Shown here: in pieces, positions 1 through 8,507 of the stretch | Position numbering within the stretch: the stretch's first letter is position 1 | Layout of the letters: every line of letters starts with the position of its first letter | Assembly (NCBI GenBank): GCA_027575765.1 | Contig: JANBPT010000322.1 | Coordinates: 1 to 44,616, forward strand | Reading direction: 5' to 3' | Source: Tieghemiomyces parasiticus | Taxonomy: Eukaryota; Kickxellomycota; Dimargaritomycetes; Dimargaritales; Dimargaritaceae | DNA length: 44,616 nucleotides | Position numbers and translations under genes: made by a program | The notes under the pieces: generated by a model | What the model saw: the letters and a program-made list of their open reading frames with translations, nothing else | Database searches by the model: none | What the model was told of the DNA's origin: nothing

Positions 1-1
1 C

Positions 2-43
2 GCCAAGTTTCTCAAGCGGCTACGAGAATGGACACTGGAGTAG
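2..43 (+). CDS. C-terminal tail of a gene cut by the window edge
   Basis: The first 42 bases read in frame as AKFLKRLREWTLE followed by TAG. The codons (AAG, CTC, CGG, CTG) are those favoured by the real genes of this window, and the sequence after the stop turns pyrimidine-rich. Fourteen codons are too few to identify a family. The stretch could also be chance reading, so this is a weak call; the sequence to the left would decide it. Confidence 0.3.
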   Translation, partial: AKFLKRLREWTLE

Positions 44-1079
44 CGACCCGACCTTTTATACATACAGATGCCCCCCCTCTATACATATGCTGTGTTTCCG
101 TCCTTTCCCAATATTATTTTCCCTTCGCTTTTTCGCCCCCATTTAATCGATAAATTGCAGTAACGGTATTGACGCGTGTAGTAGCAGGCGGAGAACTACC
201 ATGACAAGACAATAGTGCAACATTCGGAGAGTCTTCCAGCCGAGAGGTCACCGTTTGACCCGAACTAAAACGGCCGAAATTCCGGGTCCTTGTAGGGTAG
301 ACAGCAGCTAACGGAGTGAACATTTTACCTGGTGTTAATGCGCTGGAAAATGAGATCCACACGGTTTGATTTACATGGAAAGGGAAGAACTTGCACAGCC
401 ACTGAAGCAAATCAACTCGTCAAGTTGATAAAAAACAAGTATGCCACAGTCCATTGTGTGGGGGCCCCGGTTAGTGCTCAAGGCCGGCCCGATAATAAAC
501 TACGTGGTAGGACTTGCAGCGCAAGGCCCGAATGGGTGACGCATGGGATGAAGATACCGTTCGGGGCAAATCGAGTTCGACTTGGTCAAAGCGGAGCTAC
601 CTTGTAAGGTATGCACTTTTCACCCGATGAGCGAATGAAGCCTTGTTTAAACCATACAGCCATTAGATAGTTGGGCAAGGGGTGGACTCCTGCCCCCACC
701 ACTGCTCTGGATTGAGGACTGGGCCTATTAGGCAGGGTAATACCCACAGTGATATTTTTAGATAGGGCATGGTGGCAACTTGTCTCCCAGCTTGGATCCC
801 ATCGTCCCCAGGCGCATTATGCAAACTACGATGGGTAATAAGCGACCACGGTCCAATACGTATTGGTTCGTAGAATATGTCCGTCCTTGTCCTGTCCAAG
901 TGGACGTTGTCTCCTATCACACCCCACCCCCTGCCCGCCAGGCCCAGATATCCCCATTCGTGTAACTAGTTGACGGCGAATCTACGCCACCTGACCGACC
1001 TTAACTACGCCTCACTAGACTTGGCCAAGGTCCACACTGTCTCCCCTGTGGCACTATGGCGCTACTCCGTCCGAGCCGG
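44..1079. other. No recognisable gene
   Basis: Both strands have only short open frames (under about 100 codons), and none resembles a known family. One open stretch on the plus strand, about 969-1078, begins LTANLRHLTDL and may be an upstream piece of the SET-domain remnant that follows, but I could not join it. Confidence 0.5.
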
Positions 1080-1556
1080 CTGACGGACCGTATAGGTCGC
1101 CAGGACCCGTTACCCGCCGGTCGACCGTGACCGCATCTCGCCCACCCTGAACCATCCGGTCCTTTGGGAGCGTGTATCCCGGATGGACCTAGGCAACGAT
1201 GCCGCCAGCCCTTTCCTGCGACTACGCACTAGGCCTGGACAGCCACGACCGCTTGCGAGTCGCCTAGGGCAAGAAGGGGCCCCCCCGTTCCCGCGGAGAC
1301 GATGGCCCGAAACCACCGCTTGGCCGTCAATGCCAATCCATTGGGCAACGAGACCCGCTTTGTCAAAAACTACCACGGTGTCGCCCTCCCCCACGCGCCC
1401 AACGTCGAGTTAACTAACCTTATGCACCTCCCCAGCCGCCGGGTTAAGATGAAGCCCTTGGGCCCATGCCCGGCGGTCAAGAACTGATTATCAGCTATGG
1501 CGTTGGTTTTGGTGAGGCTGGGGTGACACTGAAGCTTACGGCGGGGACTGGGCCAC
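1080..1556 (+). pseudogene. SET-domain methyltransferase-like remnant
   Basis: Parts of a SET-domain C-terminal half appear in order on the plus strand but in different frames. One stretch near 1214-1264 reads DYALGLDSHDRLRV, then hits TAG. Another near 1323-1412 reads GNETRFVKNYHGV and PNVEL. A third near 1480-1520 reads GGQELIISYGVGFGEA. In intact SET proteins these correspond to the strand before the pseudoknot, the RF(I/V)N...PN motif and the (G)EEL..SYG motif. The gaps are too short for introns, no GT-AG junction repairs the frame, and the aromatic residue expected after YGVGF is glycine. All the large genes nearby keep their frames, so sequencing error is less likely than real decay. 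Substrate and family are unknown. Confidence 0.5.
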
Positions 1557-2170
1557 ATAAAGCCGACCTTTAGCCGTCCAAATTTGAACCCTAGCTGACG
1601 GCACCCGACCTACCGACCGGGGCCGTCCCGAAGGCAAGGCATTCAAGTCCCAGCGTGGGGCGCAGGCCCCGCGATTCTGGATCCGGCGCAACCAAGCGCG
1701 GCGCTGGGTGCCACCCAGCTCTGGGCAGCTAATGACCTGTGTGAGACGGCGCGTGGAAGCTGGCCGGGCCCCGTCGCCCGAAGGTGCGGTTTGGGTCACT
1801 AAATGAGGTCTGAGTTGGGCGGGGGACACCCGCGCCGCTGGCGCTACCGCAAGGGCGACGCTAGGGATCTCCAGGCGCGCGGACTGTGCCAGTATCCGCC
1901 TTCCAGGCGCAAGGTCGTGGCCTTCGGTGTCCACAGCCGTTCCGGGCAGCGGGCATGCAAGGGCGCCGCGGGTGCTGGCAGGTCCTTTGTCTTCATTTCT
2001 GCGGGTGTGTACCACGGAGATTACAAGTAACTTGGCGAATTAGCATAGGTAGCACTGGGCCTTTAGGGTAGCTAAAGATAAAGTATACCAAAGGTTGGAG
2101 AGGCGCGGGCGATAACAGGGTATTGCTCAGTACTACACCCTGGACCTGTCCAGGCAATCGAGCGCCTTGC
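1557..2170. other. No recognisable gene; expected site of the missing MutL C-terminus
   Basis: GC-rich sequence with overlapping open frames on both strands, none matching a known domain. The MutL-like gene that ends at about 2171 would need its linker and dimerisation domain here, on the minus strand. I saw no DQHA-type motif or other recognisable MutL C-terminal sequence in any minus frame. Confidence 0.45.
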
Positions 2171-3880
2171 TTACTTTATGGGGTAAACCTGGGCCAGTAC
2201 GTCGTTGAGTAGGGCCAGCGGCCCGGCCGGGTCCGCCAGCAGAGCCCGGTCTTTAGCTGGTTCCAAATTCACTTCGTACCCGGTGGCGGGCATGGTCAAG
2301 TTTAGCCAGTAAAACGGCAGTGTCACGCCTGGAGGGCGATAAGGACGGTAGGCTCGTTGCACGACGCGATAAAACGTTCGAAAGGGTTCAAAACCGGAGC
2401 CCATGGGCCGACGGTTCAGGTAGAGGTACGGTGGGTAGCCCCTGGGTGTGTTATCTGGCCAGAAGTTGACAAAAAATTGGTTGGCCGAGGAGGGATATCG
2501 AGCAGGGTTACGATTAGCGAAGACACGGACGGTACGCAGGGCACCCCTCTCCTTAAAAGCGACAGGAGGGGCAGAGGATATAGGGCTTATGCGAGCCGCA
2601 CCTACCAGCATCGGCCCGCGGCAGGATCAACTCCCACCCAAAACCGTCGCGTTCGACAGTGACGTGTTGCAGCCCGGTTTCTGCCGCCCGCCGCCCCACT
2701 GTCCGACCTACGGCTGCCCAAGTAGACGGGACGGGTAGACGTACCCAGGGGGGAATCCGGTCGCCGCGAACCGCTGTGGCCTGGGTTTGGAGCACCAAGT
2801 GGACGTGAGGGAAGGCAAAGGCGTATACGTCAAGGAGGTTCCGGATGTCTGGCAAGTGTCTTTCCGGGTGACGTTCCGCCATCTGGCGGGGAAGGAGAGG
2901 CGTAGCGTGCGGAGAAATGCAATTAGAACCAATGCGTCAGCGGAAGGCTACCAAGATAGACCGCGGTATCCGGTATCACGGCAGTCCGCCCGAGCCACTG
3001 GCCACGTTTCTAGGCCCAAACGCACTACGGCGCGGCTGCTCTTGCCTTACCTGGCGGCGAACTGGGGTGGAGTAGAGTGGCTTCTCCACAAAGACAGCTG
3101 TACCCACCGGGTGTGGCATGCGCGCGCTGCAGACCACCTCCCCGTCGCGGTTGACGGTCAGGACGGTGGCCACGGGCTCCCCTATGGTCCGGGTCGTGAT
3201 TTGCACCCGGTACGAAGTGCGGCACAGGGCGTGTAGGGCCTCACCTATGGTTTCCCCAGGAGACGGATCCCCGCTCGGCGGGTATTGAGTGCAGAAGCGG
3301 TTAGAATGAAGAGTCGGAGGGCCACTGCCCATCAGCACGCTACCACGGGGGGGGGGGAGCTCTGGCCGAATGAGCCTCCTGCCGCGGTCTGCGGTTCCCG
3401 CCCCTATATGGTGTTGGGGCCACGCCTTAAAATGACCTACCTCGGAAGCCCAGCGTGCGGACACCGACCAAATCGGCGGCGCTAGTCAGTTTGGACGTGG
3501 CGTGGCGAACGGCCACTAACGCATGATCAGCGACGGCGATACCCATCCCATTATCCAGGACCGTGAGCGCGGTGAGACCATGGTTAATGAGCCGTACCGT
3601 AATGGACGTGGCCCGGGCATCCAGGGCGTTTCTGGCCGATATTGATCGGCACGGTGCGCGGGTCAGTCAAGGGAGGGGGGACAACGAAGGTGAGCCAATG
3701 TAATAATAAAAGGGCGAGGTGGCCAGAAACCGGTCAGAGTTGCGCATGCGGAACGGGCTGGGGGTAGGTAACTTACTCGACGAGTTCCTTAGTCACTGTG
3801 ACCAGGTCGGTAACCACTTGTTCCGCAGCAAGTTGGCGGCGAGCGAGCGGAGGCAGCGGCCGAATGCACACGTCGGCCAT
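2171..3880 (-). CDS. MLH2: MutL-family mismatch repair ATPase, PMS1/Mlh2 type (C-terminus not found)
   Basis: This is a GHKL ATPase of the MutL family, expected to act in the nucleus as a partner of MLH1. Five exons fit with correct phases: 3880-3777, 3631-3441, 3244-3051, 2882-2606 and 2454 to about 2171. The introns start GTAAGT, GTAGGT, GTAAGG and GTAGGT. Visible motifs are KELVEN+ALDA (catalytic Glu and Mg-binding Asn, joined across intron 1), DNGMGI, RHATSKL, TLGFRGEAL (across intron 2), HPVGTAVFV, PVRRQ, then YLNRRP and EVNLEPAKDR. The N-terminal IAAGEV box reads LAAEQVVT, close to human PMS1 (SSSQIIT), so I favour PMS1/yeast Mlh2 over MLH1 or PMS2. After QVYPIK there is either a TAA at 2171-2173 or a GTAAGC donor starting at 2174. 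The start at 3880 gives the usual MutL N-terminus. Confidence 0.85.
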
Positions 3881-5216
3881 AGAAGCACCAGTATGAAGAG
3901 GATTCGACCGACACTTGAAAAAAATGAAAGAGGGGGGAGGAGTGATGTGTGGCAAGTTGGACGCAGAGTCGGCAGGTAACAAGCGCGCCTAGCCGTGGGC
4001 CAGGTCCAACTGGCTATTTACGGATCGAATTACCTGTGCCTCGCCCCGCCCAAGGGCCCACTCGCCTGTTGACTGCGGCAGCGAGGCAATCGAAGCCCAT
4101 GACGCGACTCATACATAGCTACGCGCCCAAGGCGACACGGGAGACGGGACTTAAGGGCTATGGAGATCGGCTTGGGAGCGCTGCGCGACCACTTCCCCGT
4201 CCGTATGCAGGCAGTTTACAACGAACCCTATCAACTATCCTCAGCCTAATCAAGACAGACCCCACCTACCCATTCTACTGAGGGCCTGTCATGGTCCACC
4301 CTGTTTATCCTGCTGATAAGCTAAGCGCCCGAGAAAAAAAAAGAGTACCTTGGTAAACCTACCGGCCGTTCATTTGTATATAGAGTCCCGAGGTTGTGGT
4401 TACCATAACCAACCCCGCTGATTAAGTGCATTTTCCTATTTCCATTTACTGATTTAAAGTTTTATCTAACCTTGCAAAGGTTACTGATCCACAGTTTTTT
4501 CTGTTCTTTCAGCGGATGTCTCCGGCACCGCCTCATCTAACCTTGCACTAGTCGGACTTCTAATGGTACTCTATCATATATAAGTACCGGCCCTCGTCCA
4601 TCTAATAAACGACGGTAATCGCCTATTAAGCTTTGACTTCTACTTGTTTACTCACCTCGGGCCACCCGCGGCCCCAATAAAACTTTACCCCCAGGTCCTG
4701 TAGAGGCTACCAACCTTGCCTCCGCCACTTCCTTACCACGAGGGGAGGGAAGCAGAAGGTGCTCCCCACCAACGTTGTATAGGTTGCACTGCACAGATGA
4801 TTCCCCCCTCTCAACTCCCAAGGTCGTATCTATAATTACCAAAAGCAAGGGTATCCGGGGCCAACTAATGGGTGTTGAAGATAAGGTAGAGAAAAAAGAG
4901 ACGCACATATTGGGTGAGGGGTGAACAGGGCGAAGCGAGGGATGCGGCGGTACGTAGACGGCCATCGACCCGGCCCCCTCACCCAAAAGGTCAAGGCGTT
5001 AGGATTTATTAGGAACCCCTACCCCCCGGGTAAAGGTAGAGAGCGGGCGGGTACAAAAGGAAGATTAAGTATGGAGGAAATATCGAAACGCACACGTGCG
5101 AGAGAGGCGCAGATTAACCCGTGTAAAATATAGGAAGCAGGCCGAACGTGGCAGTGAAATCAAACTGGCCAGCTGGAGCCGGACTAAAAACAAACAAAAA
5201 CAAACGAGGACCACGC
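3881..5216. other. Intergenic, no recognisable gene
   Basis: This lies between the divergent MutL-like start and the 3' end of the kinase gene. Open frames of up to about 110 codons occur (for example 3949-4281 plus and 4648-4986 minus), but none has recognisable motifs. The less GC-rich part at 4330-4660 contains a TATATAA-like run at 4577-4583 and a 13-base direct repeat (ATCTAACCTTGCA) near 4464 and 4535. Nothing assignable is seen. Confidence 0.5.
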
Positions 5217-8200
5217 TCAAAGCTGCAGGGCACGGAGGATGGCCGAGCAAATGTGCTTATACTGCCAGACCGGCCCAGCCACCTGGCGGAAACGGAGCCC
5301 GTGTAGGCCCATTAGTAAGGGGACCTTAACAATGTGAATTTCCAAACGTACAAAGGTCCAGTACGGGTCCACCACCGTGGCCGGGCGTTGAGTGTCCTGG
5401 GCGCTGTCGGCACGGGGCGGCGTCGTAGCAACAGCGGAGGCGGCCTGAAATTCTTTGCTGGTGGCACTGAGGGAGTGGAACTCGGCCTCGCCCCCGCTAG
5501 AGACATCTGGGTCGCTGGCGGGCGCGGGGTCCTCCTCTTCAGCGATAGCCGACATGGGGTTGGGAAGCTCGAGGGAACCGGTCGCGGCGACGGCGGCCGC
5601 AGCCGCGGCACGGGTGGCCACCGGCCGGAGGCTCTGGGTCCCCGCGGTGAGGGTGGAGGCCTTGGTGGCGAGGGACGCGGCAGCCACCCCTTGCGAGAGG
5701 GTGGCCATGGACAGGGCGCTCAGGCGATCTTCGTCATCGAAAAAGAGGATGGAGTTGGAGGCGGTGTAAGGCGTAGGCTGGTGTGGATGGGTGAGAAGGG
5801 GCGGCGAGGCCAGGGCGGTCGGGGCCGTTGGCTTGGCTGGGGGCTGCGCCGTACGCCAGGTGTCGACCGGGGGCGCGTCCAGCGGGAACCGCGTCACGAT
5901 GCACTCTAAGTAACCGGGACCCTCGCGGTACTTGATGGCGCAGCGCTCAAACAGGGCCACCAGGGCGTCGCGCAGGGCGGCCGGGGGTTTAGTGGAAGTC
6001 GTGGTCACTGAGAAGAGGCCCCGCAGAAACACGGGCCGCACGCCCTGGTCAGCCCGATGTTGATCCTGGGATTTCTGACGTTCCAACACGGCCAGGGCGT
6101 CGGCAGCGGTGGCCGGGTCGACCAAGCCGGTGGCGGACCGGCCGGCAGCGCGCCGACGGCTTATGAGGCGTGACGAGCGCGAGCGGGCGCCCAGAGCGGG
6201 GGGTGGGGCGGCCAGGTCGAAGGAGCGGGCCACCGTGGGCGGGGGCAGCGTCAGCCGAGGCTGGGACGAGGAGGTCACGGCGGCCGCGGGGATCGGGGTG
6301 ACATCGCGTCCCGTGGCTGGGCGCCGGCGGTGGTTAAGGGAGGCTGGTGCAGTGACGGTGGTCAGAGGTTCGCAGGTCGGTTCCTCCGTGTTAACCGAGG
6401 CAGCGTCTGCGGCCGCCGCGAGGGGCTCGCTGATTTGGACAGTGGGGGGTTTGGGGGGCGCGTCCAGTGTACCGCTGAAGCGCAGGCCCGTGGGTCCGCC
6501 CACCGCGGACTGGCTGGCACGGGCAGGTACGATCGATGCCGTGAAGGGCCGTCGCGCCGGACTGCTGGAGCGCCGGCGTTCCTGAACACTAGCGGCGCGG
6601 GTGAGGAGGCTGGAGATGCGGCGTCCTAGCTTGGCGGCGGGCCCCGCCGGGGGGGTGACACCTAAGGAGGCAGCAGTGGCAGCGACAGCGTCGGGTTCCA
6701 CAGCGTGGCCGTTCACGGCGGGGACGGTCAGTTCAGCCGCGGCCGGCGGGCCCGGCGCCACTTTAGGCTCGACCAAGGGTGTCGGCTCCCGATCGCGTCG
6801 GATTAGGAAGGTCGACAGGCGGTTGCCGACCTTCTTCTTGTCATCGGGGGGATTCGCTGGCGGCTCCTTGTGGGTCCGGGCCCGAATGACCCGGCTGATG
6901 CGGCGAAACACGCCGGCAGCGGTCTTCCGTTGGGACCGGGTGCTGGTGGGAGTGGTCACCGATGGGGCCGAGGTGGCGGCCGGGGCCGATTCGTCGGCCA
7001 GCCCGACGCTTGAGTCCGGCCCAAAATCCAGGGCGGGTTTGTTAGGGGGCGGGGCCTGCTGGGCTGGATTCTCGGACCGTTCGGGTAACGGGGCGGCCGC
7101 CATGGGGGCCGGGTCAGCCGCGATACGTGCGACCCCGTCGGCCTGTAGCTTTTCGAGGACTAGATAGTACATGGACACCAGGGGGTCCAGCGAGATAAAG
7201 TCGGCGGGGTCTGGGCCGGGTCGCCTCCAGAAGCTGGTCCGTTTGCGTAGGGCCTCGCGGGCGGCCTGGGCCACACTCTCGGCGGACCGCGTGACGGCGG
7301 CTCCGAAGGGCAGGCCTGGAGCAGCAGCGGTGGTGGGACTGGGTTGGGCAAGGCCGATGAATAGTTCCGGGTAGTAGCGCTGTAGCTGGCGTTGGTACCA
7401 CTCATTGTGTAGCAGGGCCTCAAACTTGCGCACCAGCTCGGGTTCTGGGCCGAACCCGAAACCGGCCATCTCGGCCACCACCCGTGGGTCGACGGGGGCC
7501 ACCAGGGGGGGACGAGGAGGGAGGTAATTGTCGACGGGGGCGTCGTAGCTACGATTCATCCAGGGATGCCGCATAATCTCAGCCATGGTGGCGCGCTCGG
7601 CCGGGTTGGTGACGAGGATCCGCGACAGGAGGTGCTTGCATTCGTGGCTGAGCCAGGATGGGTACTCGACGTGGCCGCGCTTAATCTTGGCGTGCAGGGC
7701 CGGCATACTCTGGTCATCAAAGGGGACCTTGCCGCACACCAGTACGTAGAGCACGATGCCGAAGCTCCACACGTCCACCTCGGGGCCGGTGTAAGCCCGA
7801 GCACTGAGCAGTTCTGGGGCGGCAAAGTAAAGTGAGCCGCAAAAGGTAGAGAGGTGGCAGCGCGGGGAGTAGAGGTTGGATAGGCCAAAGTCGATAATCT
7901 TGATGGTGGCGGTGGAGGAGATGAGGATATTCTCAATCTTGAGATCACGGTGTACGATGGAGTTGCGGTGGCAGTAATCGAGGGCGGAGGCGATCTGGCG
8001 TGCAAACCGCCGGGCGTGTTTCTCCTTGAGCCGGCCGTGGCTGATGATATAGTCTAGCATCTGGCCGCCGCTCACGTACTCGAGGACCACGTAGTAATGG
8101 TGCGGGTGGACAATCACGTCCTTGAGACCGACAATGTAGGGGTGGTTGAGCAGCTTCATGATGGCAATCTCACGCAGGATACGGACGTCCTTGTGCTCGA

Positions 8201-8507
8201 CGGCGGCCTCGGCTGGGACGGGGGCCGGGACCTGGCCGGGCGGCTCGGGGATGGGCACAGTGGCGGTCCGGAGCGACGCGTCGGCCTCCTGGCGGGGCAT
8301 GATTTTGACGGCGACCTTTTCCCCGGTGGTCAGGTCCACGGCTAGCTTGACCTTGCCCATACTGCCGGCGCCAATGGTTTTGGTAAACTGGTAGCGGCCC
8401 ACCACGCGGCGGGACCGCGAGGTGGACTGGCCGGACCGGGCCCGCGAGCCTGCCGTCGACGGCGAGCGGAGCTCTGGCCGCGGATCGGCGACGGCGGTGG
8501 CGTTCAT
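5217..8507 (-). CDS. KIN1: KIN1/KIN2-type Ser/Thr protein kinase with KA1 domain
   Basis: Single-exon gene of 1096 residues. The kinase domain spans about 39-317: glycine loop GAGSMGKVKLA (47-56), ATP-binding Lys68 in VAVKIM, catalytic HRDLK with Asp189, DFG at 206-208, an activation-loop Thr221 in STFCGS and the APE-like AAPELL. GAGSMGKVKLA is typical of fungal KIN1/KIN2 (MARK/PAR-1 relatives). A 30-40 residue Pro/Glu/Ala-rich insertion follows the VAVK lysine. Residues about 410-1045 are low-complexity, rich in Ala, Pro, Ser, Thr and Arg, and probably disordered. The last 50 residues (RLEIHIVKVP, GLRFRQVAG, VWQYKHICS) form a KA1 domain, which in this family binds acidic phospholipid and restrains the kinase. 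The expected role is at the plasma membrane in polarity, secretion and septation. Very high third-position GC gives many long open frames on the opposite strand, which I do not treat as genes. Confidence 0.94.
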   Translation of the reverse strand: MNATAVADPRPELRSPSTAGSRARSGQSTSRSRRVVGRYQFTKTIGAGSMGKVKLAVDLTTGEKVAVKIMPRQEADASLRTATVPIPEPPGQVPAPVPAEAAVEHKDVRILREIAIMKLLNHPYIVGLKDVIVHPHHYYVVLEYVSGGQMLDYIISHGRLKEKHARRFARQIASALDYCHRNSIVHRDLKIENILISSTATIKIIDFGLSNLYSPRCHLSTFCGSLYFAAPELLSARAYTGPEVDVWSFGIVLYVLVCGKVPFDDQSMPALHAKIKRGHVEYPSWLSHECKHLLSRILVTNPAERATMAEIMRHPWMNRSYDAPVDNYLPPRPPLVAPVDPRVVAEMAGFGFGPEPELVRKFEALLHNEWYQRQLQRYYPELFIGLAQPSPTTAAAPGLPFGAAVTRSAESVAQAAREALRKRTSFWRRPGPDPADFISLDPLVSMYYLVLEKLQADGVARIAADPAPMAAAPLPERSENPAQQAPPPNKPALDFGPDSSVGLADESAPAATSAPSVTTPTSTRSQRKTAAGVFRRISRVIRARTHKEPPANPPDDKKKVGNRLSTFLIRRDREPTPLVEPKVAPGPPAAAELTVPAVNGHAVEPDAVAATAASLGVTPPAGPAAKLGRRISSLLTRAASVQERRRSSSPARRPFTASIVPARASQSAVGGPTGLRFSGTLDAPPKPPTVQISEPLAAAADAASVNTEEPTCEPLTTVTAPASLNHRRRPATGRDVTPIPAAAVTSSSQPRLTLPPPTVARSFDLAAPPPALGARSRSSRLISRRRAAGRSATGLVDPATAADALAVLERQKSQDQHRADQGVRPVFLRGLFSVTTTSTKPPAALRDALVALFERCAIKYREGPGYLECIVTRFPLDAPPVDTWRTAQPPAKPTAPTALASPPLLTHPHQPTPYTASNSILFFDDEDRLSALSMATLSQGVAAASLATKASTLTAGTQSLRPVATRAAAAAAVAATGSLELPNPMSAIAEEEDPAPASDPDVSSGGEAEFHSLSATSKEFQAASAVATTPPRADSAQDTQRPATVVDPYWTFVRLEIHIVKVPLLMGLHGLRFRQVAGPVWQYKHICSAILRALQL

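Noticed and set aside
521..600. tRNA-like GTTCGA boxes here and at 20404 and 23333
   Set aside because: None has a matching T-arm, acceptor stem and A box at the right spacing.
1536..2015. A 159-codon minus frame as the missing MutL C-terminus
   Set aside because: It contains no MutL C-terminal motif and is rich in Arg, Ala and Pro, as expected of a GC-driven chance frame.
2455..2611. MutL exon 5 beginning at an in-frame ATG near 2611
   Set aside because: Phase shows this stretch is intron 4. The donor GTAGGT at 2605 and the acceptor GGCCAG ending at 2455 join D+NTPRGYPPYLYLNRRP correctly.
5334..8394. Long open frames on the plus strand opposite the kinase gene (up to about 190 codons)
   Set aside because: They mirror the strong third-position GC of the kinase frame, which has a full set of kinase and KA1 motifs.
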